The notes under the pieces were generated by a model. It was given only the letters and a program-made list of their open reading frames with translations. It searched no databases and had not been told where the DNA came from. A program made the translations under genes and the position numbers. A stretch of DNA of 64,000 nucleotides from Escarpia spicata (taxonomy: Eukaryota > Annelida > Polychaeta > Sabellida > Siboglinidae), in NCBI GenBank assembly GCA_963995525.1, contig OZ023205.1, positions 52,032,714 through 52,096,713 on the forward strand. Reading direction: 5' to 3'. Positions 26,467-38,500 of this stretch are shown piece after piece; within the stretch, counting starts at the first letter, position 1; each line of letters starts with the position of its first letter.

Positions 26467-26645
26467 AAGAAGAAGATGATGAGAGAGCCTGGTACAAACT
26501 TACATTTAGGTTACCTGTCTGCTGGTGTTAGCACACCCCATTTTTCAAGACTTACTTTTGTTCATTCCCACAATGATTTGACTTTCCCAAATATGAACCA
26601 AAAACACAACAACAAAGTTCCCACAATTGTCATAAACGTTCTATT

Positions 26646-29600
26646 AGTCCAGTCATTTTACGGCCAAAAAAGGCTCAACCTGCCACTAATTGCAACAGAA
26701 AGTACGTCATGTGGAACATGCTCAGTTATGTGTCCACTATGACATATCAAAAATAGAAATGAATCACATGAGGGCAAACCCCCCAAAAACGCAAACAAAT
26801 ATAGATCCCCAAATCGTCATAATATACTACTAATCATTATAAGGGCACTTGTAGTTTAGATGTACAGATCATCTTACCTGGTTTTCTTACATATTTGACA
26901 TCTGCTGATCTGTTAGAAACATTATCATGTGCATTGAATCAGCCGGGTATTGCATAATAGTAGTTTAATATGAATATTTTGAAAATAAATGAAACACAAA
27001 ATGATCCCTTTGAATGTTAAGATGCCCCCCGGAGCCACGGCCAAATCGTGCTATGTAATATGTAGGTACCTATTCCCGGTGAGGTAAGTTGATAAACTGG
27101 TCATATACTGTTATTGAAAGTTTATGTTATATCTTATAAGAACATACATGCTACTGATTTGTAAATATTAAAATCGTCCACGCATGCAAAATTTGAAAAA
27201 TGTCTAAGAACTACCAGAAATGGTTTGCATCGTTAGGTCGAGTCGCTTCGCATATGCAGACGAAACTTGAATAAGTTATTACATTAGCCGTTCTGTTGGT
27301 GATAATATATAATACATATGTTATCTATGTAAACAATAACAAACAAAGCCAAGAAATAAACATTTGTATAATTATCTGAATAGTGAGTGGAAAATTGATA
27401 CCGCTGTATAATCAAGATATTGTTAAATTAAATAATTTAAATTAATGAAGCCGTGACAATGAACACATAAAGGAAACTTAGCAGCAGAATAGTTTTGAAA
27501 ATGACGTTGGCGGTCGCCTAACAACGTAAACAATAATAGATAATGCTGTGAGCTAAACATTGCATAAACTGTTAAGGGGTCAGCACACTGTTGGACTTCC
27601 TGCTTGATTACAGACGAAAAAAAGTGCATTATATTTTTGAGAAATGATTTTTTACAATGTTCACTTGCTCTGACATAAGTGCATTTGAGTAGTCAGATTT
27701 CTAGATGTGATTGTAGCAGCTGTTGACAGTAAAATGGTGTCTTTTTAGCTGATTTTACTAAGCAGAAGGGTATCTGGCAGCAATTTGGCTAGTTGACACT
27801 TTAGCCGGATTACTGCCTGCATGCATTTGTAAATATTGACGGGTGTCATACATACAGGCATTTTGCAAGAGCTAGAGATATTAGATTTTGACTAAAATCG
27901 ACCAGCATGTCAATGAGATGATAATAACAGCAGGTGGGAAGTTTAAGAAACTTTATAGGTCACGTTTTCTTATAATCACACACAACATTAACATGGTCGC
28001 CAATGGGAAAACTGACAGTGTGTTGAGCCCTTAATATAATAATGACTTAACTAAGGTATGACAATTTGATTATTACGTAAACATGGGAGCAGTAATTTTT
28101 TGGGTTCCGTGCTCTGCAGCAGTTGCATTCCTGTTATCATCGGATACAAGGCTGCATTAAATCAAGCCTGGCCATTGATTTTTTCAGAGATGGAAGTAAC
28201 CCTGACATAGTATTGTGCAATATGTAAAAAAAATTACTGTGGTGATTCAGCAAAAGCTACCCTTGATAAAAAGGGAGTGAAAGCATTAAGCGAACAAAGG
28301 AAAGATAATATAATCACTGTACCTGGACAACAAGTCCTCCACTATTGCATACTCAATTACTGTAATAATAATGAAATTCATCGAGTAACTAAAGTGGATA
28401 AAAATTCGGGGATAGACACTAATGCGTGTGTCCTATGATCGGCAGAAGGACAGTTCAGTTTTTACAAAAACTGTTTTCTGTGGCCAAGAAGCCAACGGTG
28501 GTAGGAAGACAAAAAACATCTGACATTGTTCCAATACAAACCATCGCCTTCAAAGATAATGTTTTATCGACGTGTCGTGAAAGACATGATGCATGGTTCG
28601 ACTCCGTGCAAGCAAGGCTGTTACATGTGCATGATTTTCCTGCTGCTGATGCCCTGTACCATCAAGCATGAAGCATACATTTCCGGACGATGAAATACAT
28701 CCCAAAGAAGTCTGAAAGCGACGTACGTGTTCCGAAGAAGAAGAAAATCGGACGACCTGACGAAGAAAAAACAAATGCATTCATCAAGGTTGTCAAATTT
28801 CTGGAAGAAAATGATGATGAGGAGATAACTATCAATGATCTCGTTAGCAAAATGCTGATATTTATGATCGGCTCAGAAAGTTAACCATATGGAAAAACTC
28901 TTATGAGAGCAAAGCTCGAGGAATATTTTGGGACCAGGATAATAACCGCTCGGATCAATTGAAAGGCAAATGTAGTCACTTTCAATAGCACCGAAGACGC
29001 TGTCCTTCAGGAATTTCATACACGTGAAAAGGGTGACATTAAAATGGAGAAATAAACATTATAGAAACTGCTGCAAAACTCATTCAGGGTGATATTAAAT
29101 AAATAAAAACGTCGACTGAGTCATATCCATCGTACCATGAAATGGAATCTGAAGCGGAATGCATCAGCTTCCTGCCAGGAAGTCTGAAGCGTCTGTTGGA
29201 AGGAATAATTGCGGGGAAAGATGTTCGTCTAAAGATAGCATACATTGGACAGGTGATTATGCAGGCAACCCGTCCAAGAGTTCTGATTGCGCCACTACAA
29301 GTTGGGTTGGAAGTACAAATCCATCATCATTTTGCATCGTGTTTCCTTGTAGACAGACACACTGAACAGCCATGGATTCTGTTGTCCATATAATGAAGTG
29401 CAGAAGTTTGAAAAAAATGCGGCATTTGCACAAGGGACCGCCATACCCGGTTTCACATCGTTGGGGTTTGTTCAATATGCAGCAGACAATGTGGACCACA
29501 ACATCCGGACATTAGACATTTCACGGAATGGGAATAATTGCTATTATTGCAATCTATTCCAAAAAAGAAATGTCACTGGCAAAGAAATATGCACTTTGGG

Positions 29601-30454
29601 ACGCATACAAATCCGCTTCCACAGAGAAGAAAGACACGGCCTGTCAGCAGTATAATATCAGACACTAGTCAGCATGAAACCAAGTAACCAGACAGGCCAG
29701 CTGGACATTCTTTGAAAGACATCGCTCCAGTTTGGAGAAGTCATCAGTAATGTTCCTTCCGATGATTGGCATGAGTTCAAGTGATGCCACATGCATATTT
29801 TCAACATCAGTGTTTGTGTGTGAGCATGCTCGATGCCATGGTGTTATCCCGGTCATCACGTTTGACCAGCCTCTTTGGTGGAAAGCCCTCATGAATATAA
29901 TCAGCGAACCTGTAGGACGTGACCTGCATAGAATTACCTTGCACCTTGGTGGTTTTCACACAAAACTGAGTTTTCTTTGGTGCATTGGACATCTGATGGT
30001 TGGGGACTAAAGGAACTAATGGAACTTGAGTACGCCCCTAAAGCAGTTGAACAGATCGTGACAGGGAAACCCATATCGCGCGCAGTACGAGCACATTTTC
30101 TTGTTGATGCAGCTGACAACACACTTATTGCATCATAATCATTTGAAGTGTCTGTATGTCGTCAACATGGCCATTCAAATAAAAAATGCCCATAAATATG
30201 ATGTAACAGAACAAGACTCAGATAATGAAACAATTGGAACAACATCGTCACATGAATAATTTCATGAATATGCGAATTGTGGCGATTTGCATTATACATG
30301 GTAGCCATTTGGTTTTATGAATTTTTGGGGGGTTTCCCACCCACGATTTATTTCTATTTTTAGTATGTTACACATGATATATTTATGAATATAAAATCGT
30401 TGAAAAACTTTCTGTTGCAATTTGTGGCAGGTCATATACTAAAATGACTGGACT
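26646..30454 (+). mobile_element. 3.8-kb DNA transposon with long terminal inverted repeats
   Basis: Both ends start AGTCCAGTCATTTTA, and the match extends with gaps over about 135 bases (shared CCTGCCAC-AATTGCAACAGA, AAAAATAGAAAT, AACCCCCCAAAAA). A decayed ORF lies inside. No clear target duplication. A 1.3-kb non-coding or unrecognised stretch (26800-28130) precedes the ORF remnants. Confidence 0.7.
28190..30140 (+). pseudogene. Decayed transposon-borne ORF of an invertebrate repeat-protein family
   Basis: Plus-strand pieces in shifting frames: GDSAKATLDKKGVKALSEQR, CRERHDAWFDSVQARLLHVH then DFPAADALYHQACSIHFRTM, the Lys-rich VPKKKKIGRPDEEK, LQVGLEVQIHHHFAS, FVQYAADNVDHNIRTLD, and SVMFLPMIGMSSSDATCIFS then TFDQPLWWKAL and HLGGFHTKLSFLWCIGHLM. 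From memory, similar sentences occur in large multicopy 'uncharacterised' proteins of molluscs and cnidarians. The Cys/His spacing in the second piece suggests zinc binding. Stops and frameshifts show it is dead. Its place between inverted repeats indicates a mobile-element protein; the enzyme class is unknown. Confidence 0.7.
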
Positions 30455-30595
30455 ATATAGTGTAGTTTTAGTCTTATGAGACTCTGGCTAATGATAATTG
30501 TACACAGTGTATATGAGTGTTAGTTATACTTATCAGTACATCTTCCAAGGGGTTTTAGGGCGGGGATCCAGGGACCTAACGCTTTCCCCTTGTTT

Positions 30596-30690
30596 AAAAT
30601 CACATAATTTGATACACGTACGTAAGATGGTGGGTTTCCTCCACCTGCGTGTGGTCGGTTCCCCCACCTTTGCTGTCAGTTTTGTGTATT
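30596..30690 (+). repeat. Short dispersed repeat (inverse partner 56872-56945)
   Basis: CCTCCACCTGCGTGTGGTCGG and CCCCCACCTTTGCTGT recur on the opposite strand at 56872-56945, differing slightly. No coding content. Confidence 0.6.
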
Positions 30691-32280
30691 TGATATGACA
30701 AGTGATGACATTGTATATTATTGTAGTTACGTAATCTAGTTATACATCATAAAGAGTTGGCTTACTACTACCGGTAAGCTCTTATACAAACATACACCTG
30801 ACGTGTGTTATCAGCAAGCAAGCCACTTTTCTAAGTCACAACTTTATCTGGTAGTGTTGTCCCGCAGAAACACTGATATGATTATAGTATGGTATGGTAT
30901 TAAAATAATGTTCACATGCTAGTTTCCTTGCAGTAGCTGTCCGTGTGTTCAGTTGTCGTTATATTACTATTAATTGTTTGTATCATGGGAAATAAACAGC
31001 AAATCTGATGACCAGAACTTGTTCGGTTATTGCTTAGAATTGTATTCAATTTGTAGCGTAATCAAATGTCACTGGTATTGGCTGAAGGCACAGCAACCAG
31101 TTTGACTGCTATGTGCAGATAGTGTATATGATGTTTGCCAAACTAATTTGACTTATATAACATACTGCCAGCTGTTTAGATTTACTGAGCAATCCACCAT
31201 TATTAATTATATTCCTGATCTTGTGGGTCTGTAATTATGGTCTCTCATTTGCTAACACTGAAACAGTTATGTATTACGAGTTGACGTCGTTTAATAATCA
31301 GGTTGATATGATCCACACAGAATAAAGTACAGTCACGAGTCTACCATGTCATGCATAATATTTTTCTGGCATTAGAAAATAAAATAAAAAGAAAGTTCAT
31401 ATTATGTTTCATGGTCATTAAAAGACAAAAGAAAATAAATGTTCTCTTATACGAACAAAATCAACGTTTTTGTTACTAAAAAATCACCTTAATGCTAAGA
31501 ATGCTAAAATTATTAATGTTATCATGACTGATAGAAAATAGATTTTGATGTAGTACCTTCTTAATAGTTCACTAAATGCAGGTGAATGTCACACTAGCAT
31601 ACAGACAGTCTGTGGTTGTTTATACAGTGGCTACTAAATTGGTCTGTATCATGACCTGTGTGAACGGAGCCTTCTTAAGTTAATCCATTTGCTAAGCCTC
31701 ATATGTTATTACACATGTCTTCTTTAGTGTCGTATTCGATGTCACGGAGACCTATAAAATGCCCATGCATGGCCACATTAACGGATTTAGACATGAGCAT
31801 AGATGAGCCTGAGGCATGTTATATATTATATCTAACCAAAATGACCTTATGCAAATTATACAGTGAACACAAACATATGTATGCCTAATGAGCTGTGTGT
31901 AGTTATCCTCCTTCAGTTTCTTCCTCATTCGTTCTGTCATCAGAGAGCAGGTGATGCCATCAATCGATCTATATCTAAAGCTGTTCTTATCTAGATCCCA
32001 CATCAAATTTTTCGGTGTTTTTGTTCTTTTTATGGTTCTCCACTGTCCTGAAAATTTCCAGGATCATATCTGTCTTGGAGTTCTTGTTAGCAACATATTC
32101 TAAGGACAAACTTTGCCAACATTTATAAGAGAATGTTATATTTCAGTAATGCAACTTTATAAATTCAAATATATAATAGTCAATAATAATTATTATATTT
32201 CAGTAATATGACTTATTTTATATATTAATGTTGTATGATAAAATAATAAAATCTTAACAACATGGCATGTTTTGTTTCAG

Positions 32281-32337
32281 ATGAATGTGAACAGAGACCA
32301 TAGCTCACAACCACCATGGGTAGTGGTGCATCGGTAG
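32281..32337 (+). promoter_or_regulatory. Overlapping upstream ORF in 5' leader
   Basis: The exon opens directly with an ATG after the acceptor AG (32279-32280). It reads 18 codons to a TAG at 32335-32337 in a different frame and overlaps the main start at 32316. The main ATG has an excellent context (CCACCATGG), while the upstream one has a weak context if spliced to the exon ending CGGCAG. The upstream ORF could lower translation of the main frame. Confidence 0.4.
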
Positions 32338-32562
32338 AAGAGATCGCTGAAGCTCCCCAGGAGCGACCTACGACTGCCGCAGGCTATGGCCGCGGGGCAA
32401 CAAAACAGTCCCTGGCACGACCCCCGGGAGGGTACATGACCCCCAATGGCAGTCGCGCCCCCTCACGTCCTACCAGCAGGGGTAGCAGCATGCTGAGAAG
32501 CTCTCTGAGAAGCGCGAGTCTTGCGCCATCTCACCTGCGAAAAATGAGGGCAGCCGCCCTGG
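32316..32562 (+). CDS. Coding exon 1: myristoylation-type N-terminus and basic tail
   Basis: It encodes residues 1-82 plus one base. The start ATG at 32316 has the context CCACCATGG. The sequence MGSGASVEE fits the N-myristoylation pattern (Gly2, Ser6). Residues 45-80 are rich in Ser and Arg (for example SRPTSRGSSMLRSSLRSAS), giving a positive patch of the kind that works together with a myristoyl group at the inner membrane. No hydrophobic signal sequence is present. The donor gtaagt begins at 32563. Confidence 0.88.
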
Positions 32563-35500
32563 GTAAGTGAAACATGCCCTGTTTCTAACATGTGTCAGGC
32601 ACCAAGTTTTTCTCATGATTTATTTATGTCATGCACTCCAGCATCCATTAGGAGCATAACTAGGCCAGCCACAATGACTCTCCAGCGCACACGATCCTCT
32701 CTATCCCCTTCCAAGTGTAGCCGCTCATCTTTACCTCTGCACCAGAATCCATTTACCAAGTTGGGAGTTCCAAATCAGAGACTCTTGTGATATTCATTGT
32801 TGGCTTTCTCTGGGTGTGTCCAATCAAGCCCCCACTTTCTCCTCAGGATATGTTTGGCGACCGGTTCTTGACTAGTCCTTTCCCATATCTCCTCGTTTCT
32901 GACTTCTTCGCAGACATCAGTTGAGGAAAGTCTAGGTTTTGTGTATTTTTTGTAATTTTCCATGTTTCGGAGCCATCACTACAGTAGTGCATACTGGGCC
33001 CTCCGATGGGTATCCCCCATTAAATAAATGTACCGTTTCCATGAAAATCTGACAAACTATTTATAAAAAATATCCATATTATAACTCCCAACAACTTATT
33101 TAATTGATGTTATGCAACAAAATTGTTATAAAACAATTTTGATTTTAGTGGAAAATTTACAATTTCCATACAAAGAATCCATGTCTCGCATAAACAATTC
33201 CATAGCTCCTCGCATCTGGGCTGGGCTTTAGATAAAGCAAAACATGGGCAGATAACTAAGATAGAAGGTACAGAGGCATATATTATTTATAGAACTAAAA
33301 CTGGCTTGCAGTGATGCATGTGGGTAACTGTTTATACACCTACTCTGATGAAGTACTGGTTGCTAGGGTTGGGACAAAATGTGTTATTGTTAAGTCTTAA
33401 TATACTTAATTGAAACAGGATAATTACACCAATTAATATATATGCTGGCGTGCAAATGTTGTATGTGAGGCAGCAGTCTACAGTGCCGCCATGTTGTTTA
33501 ATCAGGCCTGGTATACCATGATATGACTCATGCTTGCAACTATAGTGTAGAACATGTTATTGCATCTAGCAACGGTTGACTTATAAAAACAAACAAGACT
33601 ATCATGTTCGGGAAGAAAACAAAAAGGAGATGATGTACCAGTGGCCATAATGATCTAACCTGCAAAAGACAGAGGGTAGATAGTTGATGATAAGGGGCTT
33701 CTACAGCAGTTGAATCAGAATGACATGCCAGCAAAACTTCTGGTATTTTGTCCCAAAAAATACGAAATAACTCTTCAGTCTTGCTCTTAAAGAGATCTCA
33801 CATTGTGCCATGTGTCAATCTGTGTATACATGTACCATGGGTGTTTGATGATGCAGGAAACTTTGCAAAAAGTTATGATTATGATCTTTGTTTTTACAGG
33901 CATTAATTTTTTCTTAAAACTAAACTTAACACTGGCAAGTGAACTATCTCTGTAACTGCAACCAATATCTGGAATCAAATGTCAGTGACTTTAAAATCAT
34001 CTGAAATTGTAGCCACTTTTAACATATCTTGACAAAATTTTTTGAAATTGCATTTCCATAATAAATCTTTGACGGTACCTTGCTCAAATGGTGACTCTTG
34101 CGTGTTTCTGTTCACGATTTTGCCTAATAATTATACGTGGCTCCTCTGACCCCAGGTTCCTGAGGATAAATAGGCGCTAATAATCCGCTATAGAAGTTTA
34201 ACGTTATATTGTTATGTTTTTTTGGTATTTTTATGCCACATAAAACCAAGTTCAATTCCATTTCAATATATAGAAATGCGTACAGGTTTATTTCTGGTTA
34301 TTGAAACAAATATATAGTTCATCAAAAATGTATTTAATATTCCCTTTTCCCACTGTAAATATAAAGAACCCAACATTTAAAGTTGTGACTTGTTTTCCTG
34401 TGACTTTATTTCCTGCGACTTTCCATGACTTTTTTCCTGTGACTTTATTTCATACATTCGCTGCTGCCAGAGCACTCGCTCTGATAAAAGGAGTAAGTGA
34501 TTTCTGCCACCTTACATTCAAAGCTCAGTGATGAAAAGTATTGAAAGGTCCACCTAAATGATCCGATTTAACAGCATTCTTGTTTCCTGTTGTTCATATG
34601 TGTGATGCACAAATCATTTGCCAGTCATGTCTACTGAGATGGCTGTACTCAGGAACCACAGGAACCAAAGAAAATGGGTGCACACCCCTGTACACTTATT
34701 GGGATACAAAATGTCACATATTTCCGTGTCTAAAAAAATTGTTATGTGTACTGTCTGCTAAATAAAACGAATATGGTTTATGTAACCACACATTATGATT
34801 ATAATGTTATTGAGTATATTCTGTTTGTTTCAGGGCGAAAGAGTGCCTGCACGGTCACCATAACCAGGGAAGGCTTCACTCTACAACACATACAGATCTG
34901 TCAAGGACAGGTAGGGATGTTGCTATGATCCTGTCATTGTCGTGTAGAAGATATTTATATAAATGTCACACAAAAATATACTGTCAATGAGACAAAGTCT
35001 GATGGTTTTTTCATTGAGTCGCCATTTTTAGATATTTTTTTATCGTTATCTGTTAATTTTTTTGAGGAAAACATGTTTACATTGCTTATGGATGGCATTT
35101 GGCTAGGAAAATTGGTAAATGTTGATCGGGGAACGATACATGAGATTCTCTCTCTAATATAATAGGTATACAAAAGATAAGTTTCAAGATATTTAATATA
35201 GGAAGGTGTATATCAATAAATAACATTTCATAGGATATTTTAGGATGCCAACAAAGCTGCAAAGTTAGTAGTTGAATGAATGAATGAATGAATGAACGTT
35301 TATTCAACAACAACAACAACATAATACATGCACAGTATGGTTTGCTGCTGCTGCTGCTGCTGAAAGGACATCAAATGTGGGCCATTTGAGGTCTTAAACA
35401 TTGCCCCATTTATTTTATCTATACATTCTAAAAACAAGGCCCACATTATAGAATACCATACTTAAATTATGGTAATACACCAGAACTATTAAAAAGACGC

Positions 35501-38500
35501 CTCCCAGACATTTAGACGATTAAAACTACTAACTATTACCACATCCTAGAGAGAGGTGGGGCCATTCCGCCTTCCGCCACACCGTTTATTAATCCTATTT
35601 TAATTACCGCCCTAAAAACCCTGCGTACACTTGAAGGAGGAAAAAGCTTTAAGGCAAAACCTCGTGTACCATTTAGAAACAGGGAAAAGCGTCAGCAAAG
35701 CTAAAATTAACACATGTGCGTGTTGTGAAAATCCCATACATACTTATAACTAGTCTTATGGCAGGAGGGGAGGGAGGTGGAGTCAAAACTGATACGATAT
35801 TCGATAAACAACTGAACACGAGGAATTTCAAATGTGGCCGCTGCTGGAGGTGCAGTGGCCTTTTATGTCCTGAATGGTCGGACTAGGTTTTACTGTATCA
35901 CTACGCTAAAGCGCGGGAAGGCCGGCACGCCTTCAGGCTATTGGACTCTGACCTGGTCAAGGTACAGTGTCAGCTTGTTTACCTAGCCTGCAGGCTGGCT
36001 CTAGGACTTTAGTGTTGCCTTGGTTGCCTCGCGTAAAACTTGTTATGCAATGTAATCGCATAAATCCCTGTGTTGCTATGCCCTACTCGAACTATGAAGT
36101 TGATCAATAAGTATTTTTCAATTAATAAACTCTACAAATCAAAAGCATATTAAGGTCAGTTGTTATTTGTTGAACAGTTAGTACAAAAGTGGGAATTTGT
36201 CCCACATTAATTGGGAAAGATGACATCCTTGGAAACACATAGGAAAACATATCCTGTTGTCTACCTGGTGTAACCATAATGCAGTGCTTTAAGTGGTTCA
36301 TGCAGTGTTGCCCTCTGTTGTAGCTGGTCAACTTCGAGTGGAACGAACCGGAAGGTCGTGGCTTCAATGTCATGCAGGTGAGTCGATAATTGGTCAATCT
36401 AATTTGTTTCCAAAGCTTCATGCATGTATCCCTTAACTATTTCCCCTTTACATATGTAATAGAATTTGGAAGATATCGCACTTTCTTCTGTTTCTTATTG
36501 TGTCCACCACTGGTATATTTATATGTTTTAATTGTAATTGTTATATTTAAATAATCTTATATTTTCCTTATTACCTAGTGTGAAGATGAGAAGGTTTCTT
36601 GTGCATCATCAATGCAAACATATTTCTTCATTAGGGATACGTGTTGATGACCATCTATGCATGTGGATCTGATTGTGTTATGGCACGAGTTACACCATAC
36701 CACGATTAAATCACGAAAATCTGTGAATTTCATGATGTAATGTTGAAGGCCGGTAATTGTTAACTTGCATTAACTTGAGTCAGTAGATAGCACCACATGA
36801 AATAATTCTGTATTGCAGAAACGGTTATTAAAATTGACAGAAACTATTGGAAAAATTTAATAAAAGAATTACCATAAAATTCAGTTATGTGTTCATAACA
36901 AAGAGGTTGTTTGCACTTGCAGGTGATGAATGACGGGATACAATATCGCCCTGTCGTAGGGGGTTACAACAGCGGCCCCGTGCGGAAGCGAGGGGTATTT
37001 CAGCAACAGTTTAACCTGGAGGGTGAATACAAATTTGTCAGGTGAGTGTCACGTGTGAACAGCATCAGTGTGTTTCTATGACAACCGGGGGATTCAGTCT
37101 TCTATCTAGAAGAGGTGTAAAAATGGCAGTTTGCTAACTTTGGAGCATTGAAACTGCATCTCCCCCCAGGTGCCGAGATTCTCTCACCTCTTTCTATGTT
37201 CTGTTGCTTCCCTGAACAATTTGCTTCAGATCTACCAACTGTATTTAACAAAGAAAACACCAAGGTTGTTATTTAGCACTACTTACTCTTTGTGGACAAA
37301 GTTGTCAGTCATTCCCCTGGTTGCATCATGGTTTGGTGCCATCTGGGCGGGTGTAAGATAGCATCAATTATTTGTACACTGCTGAACATTGTATGTGTTA
37401 ATTTGTAGGCCATCAGATAGAATATGATGTGAATTATTTATATGTCCTAATCTATAATTATATATTTAGGGTGTTTTATAATATATTACCAAGGTACATG
37501 ATATCGTTTGGGTTGACTATTATCTGAAAAAATAGAAACCGTGAATTTGGCAAGTGGGCCGATAATATGGGTACATATTGGAAGGGACTTTTACTGTTTT
37601 ACTGTCAGATTATCATAATTATACCTCTTGTAATATGCAGGATATTAATAGGTAATTCAAATGTTAGCTTTTTACACATCGAGAAATATTTATCTATTTT
37701 AAAACTATTATTTACTCTCCATTGACCTTGTCTCGTATTATGAAGATACCCATTTATAAGGAGCCAAACAGACACAGCTAATTAAAAAAAAACGAATGCA
37801 TGATAGATATACCAATCACCTTGTTACTCGGCATTTGATCTTTGCCAGCCCAACGGTTAGCGTGTTTCTCACATGACAAACAGACACGGCTAATTAAAAA
37901 AACTAATGCGTGATAGATATACCAATCACCTTGTTACTCAGCATTTGATCTTTGCTAGTCCAATGGTTAGTGTGTTTCTCACACGACAGGTGATTAATTA
38001 ATAATAATATTAACCTTTTCAGTGCTACGTTTCTGGCCAGTCCACTAACACTGAATACTGAGTTTAAGCTTTCTGTGAAATTGATTCAAAGGCGTCAACC
38101 TCACTTTTCACGTAGAATGAAGCTTGTTTTAATAGGAATACCATATATGTTATTAAACTAGGTCTGTCAACAAATATTGAGAGGATGCAAATTGTGAAAT
38201 CAGTTGCCACGAAAATTAGTAAATCCAAGATGGCTGATCATGATTAGTTGCTTTTTTTACATTTCCGCCAGAGAGATGCATTTTGTGAGTATGAATAATT
38301 GATGTGTCATGAACCCAACACAGTTAAGGAATACTATGGACATGGAAAATGTCAGATCATTTGCCATGGAAACCAGTAAATCCAGGATAGCTGATTTTAT
38401 CATGCTGAAGTGTTAATCAACAAATATTAATACATGTTGAAAATTTATTGTTTAATCGTTGTAGTAATATATTTTGTTTATTTTATCAAGAACCTAAAAG

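Noticed and set aside
33930..34060. LINE-tail-like phrase (ATNIWNQMSVTLKSSEIVAT)
   Set aside because: Too short and interrupted by stops to be called with confidence; might be a remnant of a non-LTR element.
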